64,000 nucleotides of DNA, from NCBI GenBank assembly GCA_003245715.1, contig QKCJ01000060.1:62001-126000 (forward strand), read 5' to 3'. Positions 43,936 through 52,695 of the stretch are shown here, in pieces (position 1 is the stretch's first letter; each line of letters starts with the position of its first letter). Under the pieces are notes generated by a model, which was given only the letters and a program-made list of their open reading frames with translations, ran no database searches and was not told where the DNA came from. Made by a program: the position numbers and the translations under genes. This stretch comes from a bacterium (GTDB lineage: Bacteria > Planctomycetota > SZUA-567).

Positions 43936-44751
43936 TTAACTGATTTTTTTTGCGGCAAACTCAAGATGTGCCGCGCAACCCAGAAGTTCGGGTTTCGAGT
44001 TTAATTTCTCTTCAAGCTTGATAAGGCGTTCGCGGTCTTTCTTGTCTTTGAGCTGGTCCTGAAAACGCCGTAGCGGCAGGGCGGTCTTGCCGATAATTGA
44101 TAACAGCTCAAGGCCGCGCGCTTCACACATCTTGCGGATTCTCTCGGGGGTGAAGGCCGTGACCTCATACTGCTCACGCTCGTCATCGGTCACCCAGTTG
44201 GTGCGCCCATCTTTGAGGAAACGTTCAAGTCCGAGGAGGTCATTCTCCTTGAGGTAGTGAAACATCCCACCGTAAACATTGTCAACCGACATCACCATCA
44301 CCCCGCCGGGTTTGAGTACGCGGCAGAGTTCTTTCATGACTCTTTCAGGTTTGCCCGCACTGCCCAAGGGGTCGCCCTGACCGACGATATAATCATAGGT
44401 CTCATTATCGATGTCAGGCATCTCTGAGATTGAAGTATGGTAGAGGCGCGGTTCAAAGTTGAGATTGTCAATCCGCTCAAGTTTTTTGGCAACCTGATCG
44501 ACCATCTTCTGCGAGATATCCAGAAAGTCACAGGCGTAGCCGCTCTTGATGATCTTCATGCCCCAGCGGCCCGTGCCGCACCCGACATCCAGGCAGCGCG
44601 CCGACATGTCACGCGGCAGGAAACGAACCATATGTCGCCAGGTTATCTCAAAGACCACCTCCCAATAAGGGTTGCCATCGTAAATAGTATCATAAATTCC
44701 GGCTACCCGGTCGTGATATAATTCAACCGGCGGTCGTTCGATTTTTGCCAT
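43936..44751 (-). CDS. SAM-dependent class I methyltransferase
   Basis: 271 aa from ATG 44751 (MAKIERPPVELYHDRVAGIYD), which sits 2 bases before the stop of the upstream membrane-protein gene. Motif I is CLDVGCGTGRWGMKII, followed by the acidic post-I region FLDISQKMVDQV and VLKPGGVMVMSVDN (motif III), typical of Methyltransf_11/25 enzymes. The C-terminus has a 40-residue charged helix (RRFQDQLKDKKDRERLIKLEEKL). The substrate is unknown; family members methylate quinones, lipids or small metabolites. Tight spacing suggests cotranscription with the small membrane protein. Confidence 0.85.
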   Translation of the reverse strand: MAKIERPPVELYHDRVAGIYDTIYDGNPYWEVVFEITWRHMVRFLPRDMSARCLDVGCGTGRWGMKIIKSGYACDFLDISQKMVDQVAKKLERIDNLNFEPRLYHTSISEMPDIDNETYDYIVGQGDPLGSAGKPERVMKELCRVLKPGGVMVMSVDNVYGGMFHYLKENDLLGLERFLKDGRTNWVTDDEREQYEVTAFTPERIRKMCEARGLELLSIIGKTALPLRRFQDQLKDKKDRERLIKLEEKLNSKPELLGCAAHLEFAAKKIS

Positions 44752-44752
44752 G

Positions 44753-45142
44753 TCAGTGAATCCATTCCTTGTGTTTTTTGTAAACCCATATGATAAAAAC
44801 AATCATGATAATTATTGCCGGGAAGACGTAATACCAGAAGTTTTTCTGACGATTCTGGAGGTATTCGGCTTCATTGGTCGAACCTGCGGTAACATTTTCA
44901 AGTTGCTTGCGGTATTTTTTATTGCTGACATCATTCTGGATGTCGTCGATCTTCTCCTGCTGGGCTGGGGTCAGGTTGTTGTCAATGTCAGAGCCTGATG
45001 CGTCAGACCGGTCTGAGGGAGAACGCTGGTCAACTGTTTCCATCAGCAGCAGTATTATAATGCCAGCCATGCCAAGAAGTATCGCAATGATTGCCACCAG
45101 CACCGGTTTTGGCGGCATGGGTGGCGGTTGCAGCTCAGCCAT
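44753..45142 (-). CDS. Small membrane protein with two transmembrane segments
   Basis: 129 aa from ATG 45142, with AGGGA 8 bases upstream. It begins MAELQPPPMPPKP, then TM1 (VLVAIIAILLGMAGIIILLL), a hydrophilic loop of about 55 residues rich in Asp, Asn and Gln (NLTPAQQEKIDDIQNDVSNKK), then TM2 (FWYYVFPAIIIMIVFIIWVY) and KKHKEWIH. I do not recognise the family. It lies between beta-carbonic anhydrase and the methyltransferase on the same strand. Confidence 0.7.
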   Translation of the reverse strand: MAELQPPPMPPKPVLVAIIAILLGMAGIIILLLMETVDQRSPSDRSDASGSDIDNNLTPAQQEKIDDIQNDVSNKKYRKQLENVTAGSTNEAEYLQNRQKNFWYYVFPAIIIMIVFIIWVYKKHKEWIH

Positions 45143-45204
45143 TTTTATTTCCCTCTGATAAAAAGCCGAAAATAGTCGTCGTTTATTTGAGCGCAACGCA
45201 CGCT

Positions 45205-45804
45205 CTAAAGCCAGCTTACCCGCCCCGTTGAAATACAGTAATAAGCAGGCAGTACCAGCAGTCTTCCCTCTTCCTCATACTTGCGCGCGCAGGTTAGAAC
45301 GTCATGGATGCGCTCAATACTGCGGAAAATATTACTGTGGATAGCCGCGGTAATATTCTCCAGCGACATATCATGCGCCTCAGGCAGATCATCCGCCAGC
45401 TTCCCTATTAGATCATGAATCGCCGGAAGATGCGAAAAATCCGCCCCTTGTTTGTGCTGCATTGCCGTTATCACCGCCCCGCAGCAGCCGTGTCCCATCA
45501 CTACCAGAAGCGGCGTTTCCACAGTCGTAATGCCATACTCGATAGAAGCCAGTGACTCCTTTGAGAAGCAGGCGTTACCGGCTGTGCGGATTACAAACAG
45601 GTCGCCAAGCCCGCAGTCAAAGATCAGCTCGGGCGTTACCCGTGAGTCCGAACAGGTGATGATCGTGGCAAAAGCATGCCCCGTCTGGCCTTCTTCCTCA
45701 AGTTGTTTTAACCTGTTTAAATCAGGTAATGGGTGCTTGGAGCACCCGCGTGCAAAATTGTCATTTCCTTTTTTCAGTCTCTCAAGAGCTTTATAGCGTT
45801 CCAT
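45205..45804 (-). CDS. Beta-class carbonic anhydrase
   Basis: 199 aa from ATG 45804 (MERYKALERLKKGN), chosen over the upstream TTG because GAAGGA lies 5 bases before it. Zinc ligands and the catalytic dyad are visible: CSDSR (Cys, Asp-Arg pair), then GHGCCGA (His and Cys) about 55 residues later. It interconverts CO2 and bicarbonate in the cytoplasm. It lies 84 bases downstream of proS on the same strand and may be cotranscribed. Confidence 0.93.
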   Translation of the reverse strand: MERYKALERLKKGNDNFARGCSKHPLPDLNRLKQLEEEGQTGHAFATIITCSDSRVTPELIFDCGLGDLFVIRTAGNACFSKESLASIEYGITTVETPLLVVMGHGCCGAVITAMQHKQGADFSHLPAIHDLIGKLADDLPEAHDMSLENITAAIHSNIFRSIERIHDVLTCARKYEEEGRLLVLPAYYCISTGRVSWL

Positions 45805-45888
45805 TAAGTCCTTCTCAAAAATGTTGTTGAAATAAACCAATGTCTCTTTGATGGCTGCAAAAAACGTATTTGCCTTTTCTGTTTCGTC

Positions 45889-47406
45889 TTAATAGCTCTT
45901 GGCAAAGATGACGCGTCCCTTGCTTGGCTTGCCGCAGAATACGCACTCACCCGCGCCTGACTGCTCGTAATCAAACGGGATGCAGCGGATAGTAACCTTC
46001 AGTTCGTTGGCCTTCTCCTCGCAATCGGTAGAGCCGCACCAGTGCATCCGGGCAAAGCCGCCGTGGATCTCAGGCTTGTCGGCGTTTTCCGGGGTGAAGA
46101 ATTTTGTGAACTCTGCTGCGGTGTTGATGTCTCTGGTATTTTCGTCGCGGTAAGCCTTCGCGCGCTCAAGCAGCCCCTTCTGCATGTCTTCAAGGATCGC
46201 CGGAACCTGCGCGGCAAATTCCTCGCGCTGATAGCCTTCTTTTTTCTCGCGGTCACGGCGGCCAACAAAGACCCCGCCGTTTTCCATGTCACGCGGGCCA
46301 ACCTCAACGCGCAGCGGAATACCCTTCTTGACCCAGCTCCAGCCTTTTTCACCGGCGTTCATGTCACGCTTGTCGAGGATAACCTCAACCCTGCGGCCGT
46401 CATAATACTGCTCGCGGATAAGTTCTTTGACCTCTTCACAGTATCTGATGATCGCTTCTTCCTCTTCTGGATTTCTGATAATCGGCATGATAACCACATG
46501 CGCCGGCGCAAGACGCGGCGGCATCACCATTCCGTTGTCATCAGCGTGAGTCATAATCATGCCGCCGATAAGACGGGTTGAGACGCCCCAGCTTGTTGTC
46601 CAGGCGTATTCAAGCTGACCTTCGCGTGACTGGTACTGAATACCTGAAGCCTTGGCGAAGTTCTGCCCGAGAAAATGACTCGTACCGGCCTGCAGCGCTT
46701 TTCTGTCCTGCATCATCGCTTCGATACAGAGCGTGCTGACTGCTCCTGGGAAGCGCTCACCGGCGGTTTTCTCACCAGTCAGAACCGGCATCGCCATATA
46801 TTCTTCGGCAAAGGTCTTATAGACCTCAAGCATCTTCTTGGTTTCTTCCCAGGCTTCTTCTTTGGTCTCGTGGACAGTATGTCCCTCCTGCCAGAGAAAC
46901 TCCGCAGTACGCAGGAAGAGGCGTGTACGCATTTCCCAGCGGACAACGTTCGCCCACTGGTTGATGAGAATTGGTAGGTCGCGGTAGCTCTGCACCCACT
47001 TGGCGTAGGTCGCGCCGATGATGGTCTCGGAGGTCGGACGGACAATCAGCGGCTCTTCAAGCTCGCCAGCCGGAACCAATCCCCCGTCAGGGCCGGCTTC
47101 AAGGCGGTGGTGGGTGACAACCGCACACTCCTTGGCAAAACCTTCAACGTGTTCCGCTTCCTTCTCCAGAAAGCTTTTGGGGATGAATAACGGAAAATAA
47201 GCGTTCTCATGCCCCGTCTCGCGGAACATCACGTCCAGACTTTCCCTGATGTTTTCCCACAGGCGGTAGCCCCAGGGTTTAATTACCATACAGCCGCGCA
47301 CCGGTGAGGTCTCGGCAAGTTCTGCGAATTTCACAACCTGTTGATACCACTCAGGATAATCTTCTTCACGGGTTGGCGTGATAGCGGTTTTAACCTTCTT
47401 AGCCAT
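45889..47406 (-). CDS. proS: Prolyl-tRNA synthetase, short archaeal/eukaryal type (ProS type 3)
   Basis: A 505-aa protein. The N-terminus EEDYPEWYQQVVKFAELAETSPVRGCMVIKPWGYRLWENI is characteristic of type 3 ProRS. Class II motif 2 appears as RPTSETIIGATYAKW and VVRWEMRTRLFLRTAEFLWQEGHT; motif 3 lies in GGMIMTHADDNGMVMPPRLAP. It lacks the bacterial INS editing domain and has the C-terminal zinc-binding-like domain with CGSTDCEEKA and CVFCGKPSKGRVIFAKSY, ending in Tyr as usual for this type. It charges tRNA-Pro. This form is scattered among bacteria. Confidence 0.95.
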   Translation of the reverse strand: MAKKVKTAITPTREEDYPEWYQQVVKFAELAETSPVRGCMVIKPWGYRLWENIRESLDVMFRETGHENAYFPLFIPKSFLEKEAEHVEGFAKECAVVTHHRLEAGPDGGLVPAGELEEPLIVRPTSETIIGATYAKWVQSYRDLPILINQWANVVRWEMRTRLFLRTAEFLWQEGHTVHETKEEAWEETKKMLEVYKTFAEEYMAMPVLTGEKTAGERFPGAVSTLCIEAMMQDRKALQAGTSHFLGQNFAKASGIQYQSREGQLEYAWTTSWGVSTRLIGGMIMTHADDNGMVMPPRLAPAHVVIMPIIRNPEEEEAIIRYCEEVKELIREQYYDGRRVEVILDKRDMNAGEKGWSWVKKGIPLRVEVGPRDMENGGVFVGRRDREKKEGYQREEFAAQVPAILEDMQKGLLERAKAYRDENTRDINTAAEFTKFFTPENADKPEIHGGFARMHWCGSTDCEEKANELKVTIRCIPFDYEQSGAGECVFCGKPSKGRVIFAKSY

Positions 47407-47716
47407 TATTCTCTTACTCCAAAATCTATCGTAAATTTAAGTTAAAAATCTTGTTTGTTAGTCCCAGGATTTGCGGGCGGTTTAAAAATTTTAAACTAAG
47501 ATATTTTACAGCTTGCCGGGGGTGAGTAAAGCCTTTTTCGCGAATATAAAGAATATAATTATTCATGGTTCGGGTTGTTTAAGTGCCGCGCGTGCGGATT
47601 GTCTGCCGGTAACTAAAAAAATCCTGATTCGGGACAAAAATAATAGTAAAAAAAAATTGCCTCTGTTATTATGGTAGTAAGAGGGTGAAATAGACGATGT
47701 CTCATAATCGCCGGGA
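47407..47716. other. Divergent intergenic region, no gene seen
   Basis: About 310 AT-rich bases between proS (leftward) and the histidine kinase (rightward). Both promoters must lie here, but I find no hexamer pair convincing enough to list. No T-box-like element is visible upstream of proS. Confidence 0.5.
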
Positions 47717-50700
47717 ATGGCGTCGAGGTTTAATGTATACATAATGCCTGAAGATAATAATCAGAAATCCCCGCTGCGGATTTTAATACTGGTAATTCTC
47801 CTGGCCCTTTCGTTGGGGTCTAATTTTTTCAGTATCGCATTATTCAGCAGTGTGAATCTGTTACCGGGCAGTATTTTTGTCCTGATAACTGCCTACGTTT
47901 ACGGTATCCGTTTTGGCCTGTTGGCGGCACTGCTTTCAGCAGTTCCCACGTATTATTTGTGGGGGCACATCTGGGGGACGCCGTTTTTTGTCTCTGAGGC
48001 TTTGGTGGTCAGCCTGCTTTTGCGCAGGCGTAAATTCAATATAGTCTCCTCCGAACTTGTTTTTCTGATTTTCCCCGGATCGCTTATCTGCTGGGTCTTT
48101 GCCCGCTACGGTTCGGGTTTTGATATCAGCGGCGCAAACCTGATTGTTCTCAAGCAGTTTCTTAACAGTATCTTCAATGCTGCAACCGCCAATATCATCA
48201 TATACCTGCCTTTTCTGAGAAATTACCTGCCGGGCAAGAATTTCAGGCATATTTATATGCAGAATCTGGTCTTTTCCTTTGTCTCTTTTGTATTTATCGG
48301 CACGGCGGTTATTTACAGCGCACTTGAGACCCATTATGACCAGGGGCGGCAGTTTGAAATTTTCCGGGAGCATATTGAGGATTCTGCCGAGGGCATTGAA
48401 GATGTTCTGACGACCTGGCGGGAGGCATGCAGCACCAAGATCAGAGACCTCGCGGCTGAGACCGCCGAAACTACCGAGGGGATAAACTCAATCGGGCTTT
48501 CGGAGGTTATCAGGCTTTACATTAAATCCTCCATGGCTTTTGATAGTATTTCTATCCTTGATAAAGCCGGGAAGGTGGTGGTTGGTTATTCGGCAAAAGG
48601 CGGCAGGGGCGGGGCTGAGGCGGGGCTGGATGTGTCAGACAGCAAGTATTTTCTGCATCTTTCCAAGGATACAGATCCGGCAAAGTCAAAGTTGCTGATT
48701 ATGCCCGGTAAAAAAGGCGAACTTGTAATTGTCTTCACCGCCGGGATATATAAGGAAAAAAGGCTAGTTGGTTATTGTGTGGGTATGGCCAATACCTCTT
48801 TAATCAACAAACTTATCGGCGCATTCAGTCCCGGCAAGGAAACACAGTACTATTTGGTTGATGGCAACGATAATGTTGTAACCTACTCAAGCACAGGTTT
48901 GCGCCTGAGCGGGCTTGATTTTTCCGACTCAGGCGAGACTTATTATAATGCCAGGACTTCAGGTGACTTCAAACTCTGGTTGCCCGACAACTCCATGTCT
49001 ATAATAAGCAAGATGGAGAAGGGGTATTGGGAGCTTCGCCACCCGCTGAAAAACTTTGGCTGGACGGTTGTTGTCAGGACCCCGGCCCAGAAAATAATCG
49101 ATACCTATATCGCCTTCAACAAAAGAACCCTCTCCATTGTTTTTATCGCCCTGCTAATCTCATGCCTGCTGATTTATATACTTTCAAAAATTATCGCGAC
49201 CCCGATACAGCATCTTGCCGGGATCAGCATTATGCTGGCCGAGTCGGAGGGGCTTGGCAAGGATGAGTTTATTGACTGGCCGCGCAGCGTGATACATGAG
49301 CTGCACTCGCTTATTGCCAGCTTCAAGATGCTGCTTGGCAGCAAGCAGGAATATATAACCGCGCTAAACCAGAGCAACAGTACCATCCTGCAGCGTGAGG
49401 AAGACCTCAATATTATCCTCGACAGTATTGGGGACGGGGTTATTGCCACGGATGCGATAGGGATAATAACGCGCATGAATCCGGTTGCGGAGACACTTAC
49501 GGCCTGGAAGGCCGGGGAAGCCCTGGGGCAGGGCATAAATAAGGTTTTCTTCCTCATCAATGCCAATGACCGAATGCATCTTGACGATCCGGTCATGGAG
49601 GTGATCAGAAACAGGACGCCGCTGGTTTATGGCGCTGACGTGAAGCTGATAAGCAAGACCGGTCTGGAATATTTTATTTCCAATAATATCTCGCCGGTTT
49701 ATGGCTACGACGGGGAGGTCTGTGGGGCGGTGATTATTTTTAGGGATATCACCGAATCCCAGGAGTTGCAGCAGCGTCTGCAGCAGTCTCAGAAGATGGA
49801 GGCTATCGGGCTGCTTGCAGGGGGGATTGCCCATGACTTTAACAATATGCTTGGCGGGATTCTGGGCTTTGCCGAGTTGATTGAGCAGCGGGTCAAGGAT
49901 GACAAGGCGTGTGCGGAGTTTTGCGGTAATATCGTCACAACCGCCGAACGGGCCGGGAGACTCACCAGCCAGCTGCTTTCATTCTCGCGCAGGGGCAAGA
50001 TCTTCTCCACGCCTTTTGATCTGCACAAAGTCATCCGTGAGTCCGTAGACATGTTAAAGCACAGTATCGACAAGCTGATCGTCGTCCACACCTCATACAA
50101 GGCCCGCAACTCGGTAATAAAAGGCGACCCCCTGCAGCTTCAGAATACCTTTATCAACTTCGGGATCAATGCCCGTGATGCCATGCCCAATGGCGGCACC
50201 CTGACAATCTCAACCAGAAACGCCCGGGTGCAGGAGGGGAATGATTTTAAAACGGAAAATCCCCTTGAGCCGGGCGAATATATTATTATTGAAATCTCTG
50301 ATACGGGGCTGGGGATGGACAAGGAGACGATAGCCCATATCTATGAACCATTTTTTACGACCAAGGAAATCGGCCGGGGGACGGGGCTTGGCCTGTCAGC
50401 GATTTACGGCGCGGTCGTCTCGCATAACGGGGCGATCAATGTCTTCAGCAATCCCGGCCTTGGTACGACGTTCTGTGTTTTTCTTCCGGTAATCCAGCAG
50501 CCGATAGAGGAGGTTGAAATGTTTGCGAATGAGGATAGGGATGATTCTGACGGGACTGCGAAATCTGGGCTGGTGATGATTGTTGATGACGAGCAGATTA
50601 TCTGTTCTCTGGCCAGCAACCTGCTTTCACAGCTTGGTTATCAGGCGATAACCTGCAATTCTCCTTTTGCCGCTCTTGAGATATTCAGAAACAGGAAAGA

Positions 50701-50920
50701 CGAAATCTGTTTTGTACTTATGGATATGATTATGCCGGAGATGAACGGGTCGCATCTTTTCTCACGCTTGCGCGAAATCAGGCCGGACGTAAAAGTTATC
50801 CTCTGCTCGGGTTATACATATGAAAAGATGGAGGATACGGTAAAAGGCGAAGGCTATTGCGGATTTCTGGAAAAGCCCTTCAAGCGAACCCAGTTTGTTG
50901 AAACAATACAGTCGCTCTGA
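47717..50920 (+). CDS. Hybrid sensor histidine kinase with membrane sensor, Cache-like, PAS and receiver domains
   Basis: A 1067-aa protein. Residues 20-205 hold about six hydrophobic spans (MASE1-like). An extracytoplasmic region of about 250 residues (SSMAFDSISILDKAGKVVVGY to ELRHPLKNFGWTVVVRTP) looks like a Cache domain. A span follows near 470-490, then a HAMP-like linker, PAS (about 560-680, DSIGDGVIATDAIG), the phosphoacceptor His in GGIAHDFNNMLGGILGFAEL near 703, an ATPase domain (FINFGINARDAMPNGG, GRGTGLGLSAIYG) and a C-terminal receiver from about 950 (VMIVDDEQ, Asp in VLMDMIMPEMNG, Lys in FLEKPFK). The start is uncertain: ATG 47717 and ATG 47744 are both possible and neither has a strong ribosome site. 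No cognate regulator is adjacent. Confidence 0.9.
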   Translation: MASRFNVYIMPEDNNQKSPLRILILVILLALSLGSNFFSIALFSSVNLLPGSIFVLITAYVYGIRFGLLAALLSAVPTYYLWGHIWGTPFFVSEALVVSLLLRRRKFNIVSSELVFLIFPGSLICWVFARYGSGFDISGANLIVLKQFLNSIFNAATANIIIYLPFLRNYLPGKNFRHIYMQNLVFSFVSFVFIGTAVIYSALETHYDQGRQFEIFREHIEDSAEGIEDVLTTWREACSTKIRDLAAETAETTEGINSIGLSEVIRLYIKSSMAFDSISILDKAGKVVVGYSAKGGRGGAEAGLDVSDSKYFLHLSKDTDPAKSKLLIMPGKKGELVIVFTAGIYKEKRLVGYCVGMANTSLINKLIGAFSPGKETQYYLVDGNDNVVTYSSTGLRLSGLDFSDSGETYYNARTSGDFKLWLPDNSMSIISKMEKGYWELRHPLKNFGWTVVVRTPAQKIIDTYIAFNKRTLSIVFIALLISCLLIYILSKIIATPIQHLAGISIMLAESEGLGKDEFIDWPRSVIHELHSLIASFKMLLGSKQEYITALNQSNSTILQREEDLNIILDSIGDGVIATDAIGIITRMNPVAETLTAWKAGEALGQGINKVFFLINANDRMHLDDPVMEVIRNRTPLVYGADVKLISKTGLEYFISNNISPVYGYDGEVCGAVIIFRDITESQELQQRLQQSQKMEAIGLLAGGIAHDFNNMLGGILGFAELIEQRVKDDKACAEFCGNIVTTAERAGRLTSQLLSFSRRGKIFSTPFDLHKVIRESVDMLKHSIDKLIVVHTSYKARNSVIKGDPLQLQNTFINFGINARDAMPNGGTLTISTRNARVQEGNDFKTENPLEPGEYIIIEISDTGLGMDKETIAHIYEPFFTTKEIGRGTGLGLSAIYGAVVSHNGAINVFSNPGLGTTFCVFLPVIQQPIEEVEMFANEDRDDSDGTAKSGLVMIVDDEQIICSLASNLLSQLGYQAITCNSPFAALEIFRNRKDEICFVLMDMIMPEMNGSHLFSRLREIRPDVKVILCSGYTYEKMEDTVKGEGYCGFLEKPFKRTQFVETIQSL

Positions 50921-50942
50921 AAGCCTGCAGGGGCTTATTTTA
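50921..50942 (+). terminator. Weak intrinsic terminator after the histidine kinase
   Basis: 5-bp stem AAGCC / GGCTT with a 6-base loop, followed by ATTTTAAAT. It lies immediately after the stop codon, between convergent genes. Confidence 0.45.
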
Positions 50943-50969
50943 AATCGGTAGTCAGTACTCGCCTGAAAA

Positions 50970-52574
50970 TTATTTTGCCTGTTCTGCCTTGTGGGTGAGG
51001 TCGTTATAGATCTTTTGCCAGTTCTCCGGCTTGTAACTGTTTTCATTGGTGTTGAAGGACTGCTGCAGGGCTTTTCTGGCAAAGAAACGCATAGAGGTTT
51101 CCTGCTGCGAGTCGTTTTTCGGCGAACCCTCAATCTGCCGCGAGTCACCAAGAGCGTCTGTAAGATAGGCGAATGCTTCCTGTGACGCTTTCTGGTGGCT
51201 GTAGGTGAGTTTGCCCTCAGCCACCGTTCCCACAACATTACTCAGAGCGCAGAAAGCGGCCCTGATTCTCTGGTATTCCTGAATCTGCAATTCACGGTTG
51301 ACGGCAATCGCCCGGTACTGTGCAGCGTCTTTGAGCATGATAACCGACTGCATCGTCCCCAACTCACCAAGCACACGTATCGCGTGCATTCGCAGAGTGT
51401 GTGACTTGCCGTCAATGCGTAGCGCCTGGGCGACATACTTTGACGCTTCCTCATCACCGGTAGCGCCAAGGCACTCCAGCAGGGCAATCCGGATACTTTC
51501 ATTATCATCTCCGGTGTATTCCCCGGCCAGCTCAATAGTCAGTTTGGTCAGCCGCCGGAAGGATTCCATCCGGCGTTTTATCCAGATCTCCTCAGACTGG
51601 GAGATGGTCTTTGATTGCTGCTGTTTCTGGAGATAAGACTGGTTGTGTCTGGCGAAATCGGTAATGTCTGCAAGCATTTCAAGGGCGGCCTGCCGGGCGT
51701 TATTGTAGGGGGTGGTCATTATCCAGCGGATCTGCTCGCAGAGAAGCGCCGAACCTTCCGCGCCCATAAACCCAAGCATCCTGCAGGCGTTGATCTGAGT
51801 CTCAAGGATCTCGTCCTGCGCCGGCGATTGATAAGTCCTGCCCCGGCTCTTCCAGAACTCCATCCATGATTTTTTGCTGTAGCCAAGATCAATGTCGAGA
51901 AAATACTTGAGCATCAGAAGTGCGCGGTCCTGATTGCGTTTTTCCAGACCGAATTCAATTATCGCCTCAACCGGATTCAGCTGCCAGCTTAAAGCCTTCT
52001 CGACCCGTCCCCTGATATCCTCGTCAAGCTGGATATTGTACTTTCCGGTTTTGGGGTCCAGGGGCATGGTCCGGAGGTCATTAATCAGGCGCTCCGGCAA
52101 ATTGCGCTCGCCGCTCTCAAGAAGGTCAAGTAGCGCACCCCTCTCCTGACTGGAACTTACGCAGAATACCGGAAGGTGGAGGATGATGCTTAGACGCACG
52201 TCAGGGGCCTGATTGTAGAGGAGTTCATTTTCCAGTGCCGGGATTTTACTTTCGTCATCGACTCTGGTGAAAACCTCGATGATGCCTTCGGTGATCTGGG
52301 CGTTACCGCGTTTAATGGCGGTGGAGAGCTGCTGGAGCATCAGCGTGTGGAGCTTGCCCCCCGCCATTGCCACCAGTTCATCAACAAAGGCTTTGCGTTT
52401 GCTGTAAGGAGCGTCAAGCCCTTTAATCATCATGTTTATGCGTACCCGCGCTTCATACTGCAGCTCCTCCTCCCACGCTTCCTCGCGCGCAGAGACGGTA
52501 CTTATAAAGCAGCTGACCAATGCCAGCAGAAACAGGGGGATATTAAACCGGAAAAAACTTTTTAAATATTGCAT
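50970..52574 (-). CDS. Secreted alpha-helical (HEAT-like) repeat protein
   Basis: 534 aa from ATG 52574 (MQYLKSFFRFNIPLFLLALV), which gives a signal peptide ending at STVSA. The mature protein is helical, with repeats reading like HEAT units: NARQAALEMLADI, SIRIALLECLGATGDEEASKYVAQAL and LRMHAIRVLGELGTMQSVIMLKDA. HEAT-type solenoids mediate protein-protein contacts; the periplasmic role here is unknown. It is divergent from a membrane-anchored protein gene, starts about 120 bases apart. The ribosome site is weak. Confidence 0.75.
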   Translation of the reverse strand: MQYLKSFFRFNIPLFLLALVSCFISTVSAREEAWEEELQYEARVRINMMIKGLDAPYSKRKAFVDELVAMAGGKLHTLMLQQLSTAIKRGNAQITEGIIEVFTRVDDESKIPALENELLYNQAPDVRLSIILHLPVFCVSSSQERGALLDLLESGERNLPERLINDLRTMPLDPKTGKYNIQLDEDIRGRVEKALSWQLNPVEAIIEFGLEKRNQDRALLMLKYFLDIDLGYSKKSWMEFWKSRGRTYQSPAQDEILETQINACRMLGFMGAEGSALLCEQIRWIMTTPYNNARQAALEMLADITDFARHNQSYLQKQQQSKTISQSEEIWIKRRMESFRRLTKLTIELAGEYTGDDNESIRIALLECLGATGDEEASKYVAQALRIDGKSHTLRMHAIRVLGELGTMQSVIMLKDAAQYRAIAVNRELQIQEYQRIRAAFCALSNVVGTVAEGKLTYSHQKASQEAFAYLTDALGDSRQIEGSPKNDSQQETSMRFFARKALQQSFNTNENSYKPENWQKIYNDLTHKAEQAK

Positions 52575-52695
52575 GTTATGCGGCTCTCGCTCCGTAAAAA
52601 TACTTGTAAAAACCAGGCTCATCAACTATGATCGTATACCTGTCTGGTATATTATCATAAGGAATAATGTTTATTGTGGCTTACAGGGCATAAAA

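Noticed and set aside
43801-44004. 67-codon plus-strand frame after the calcium-binding gene
   Set aside because: Runs into the 3' end of the opposite-strand methyltransferase gene and lacks a ribosome site.
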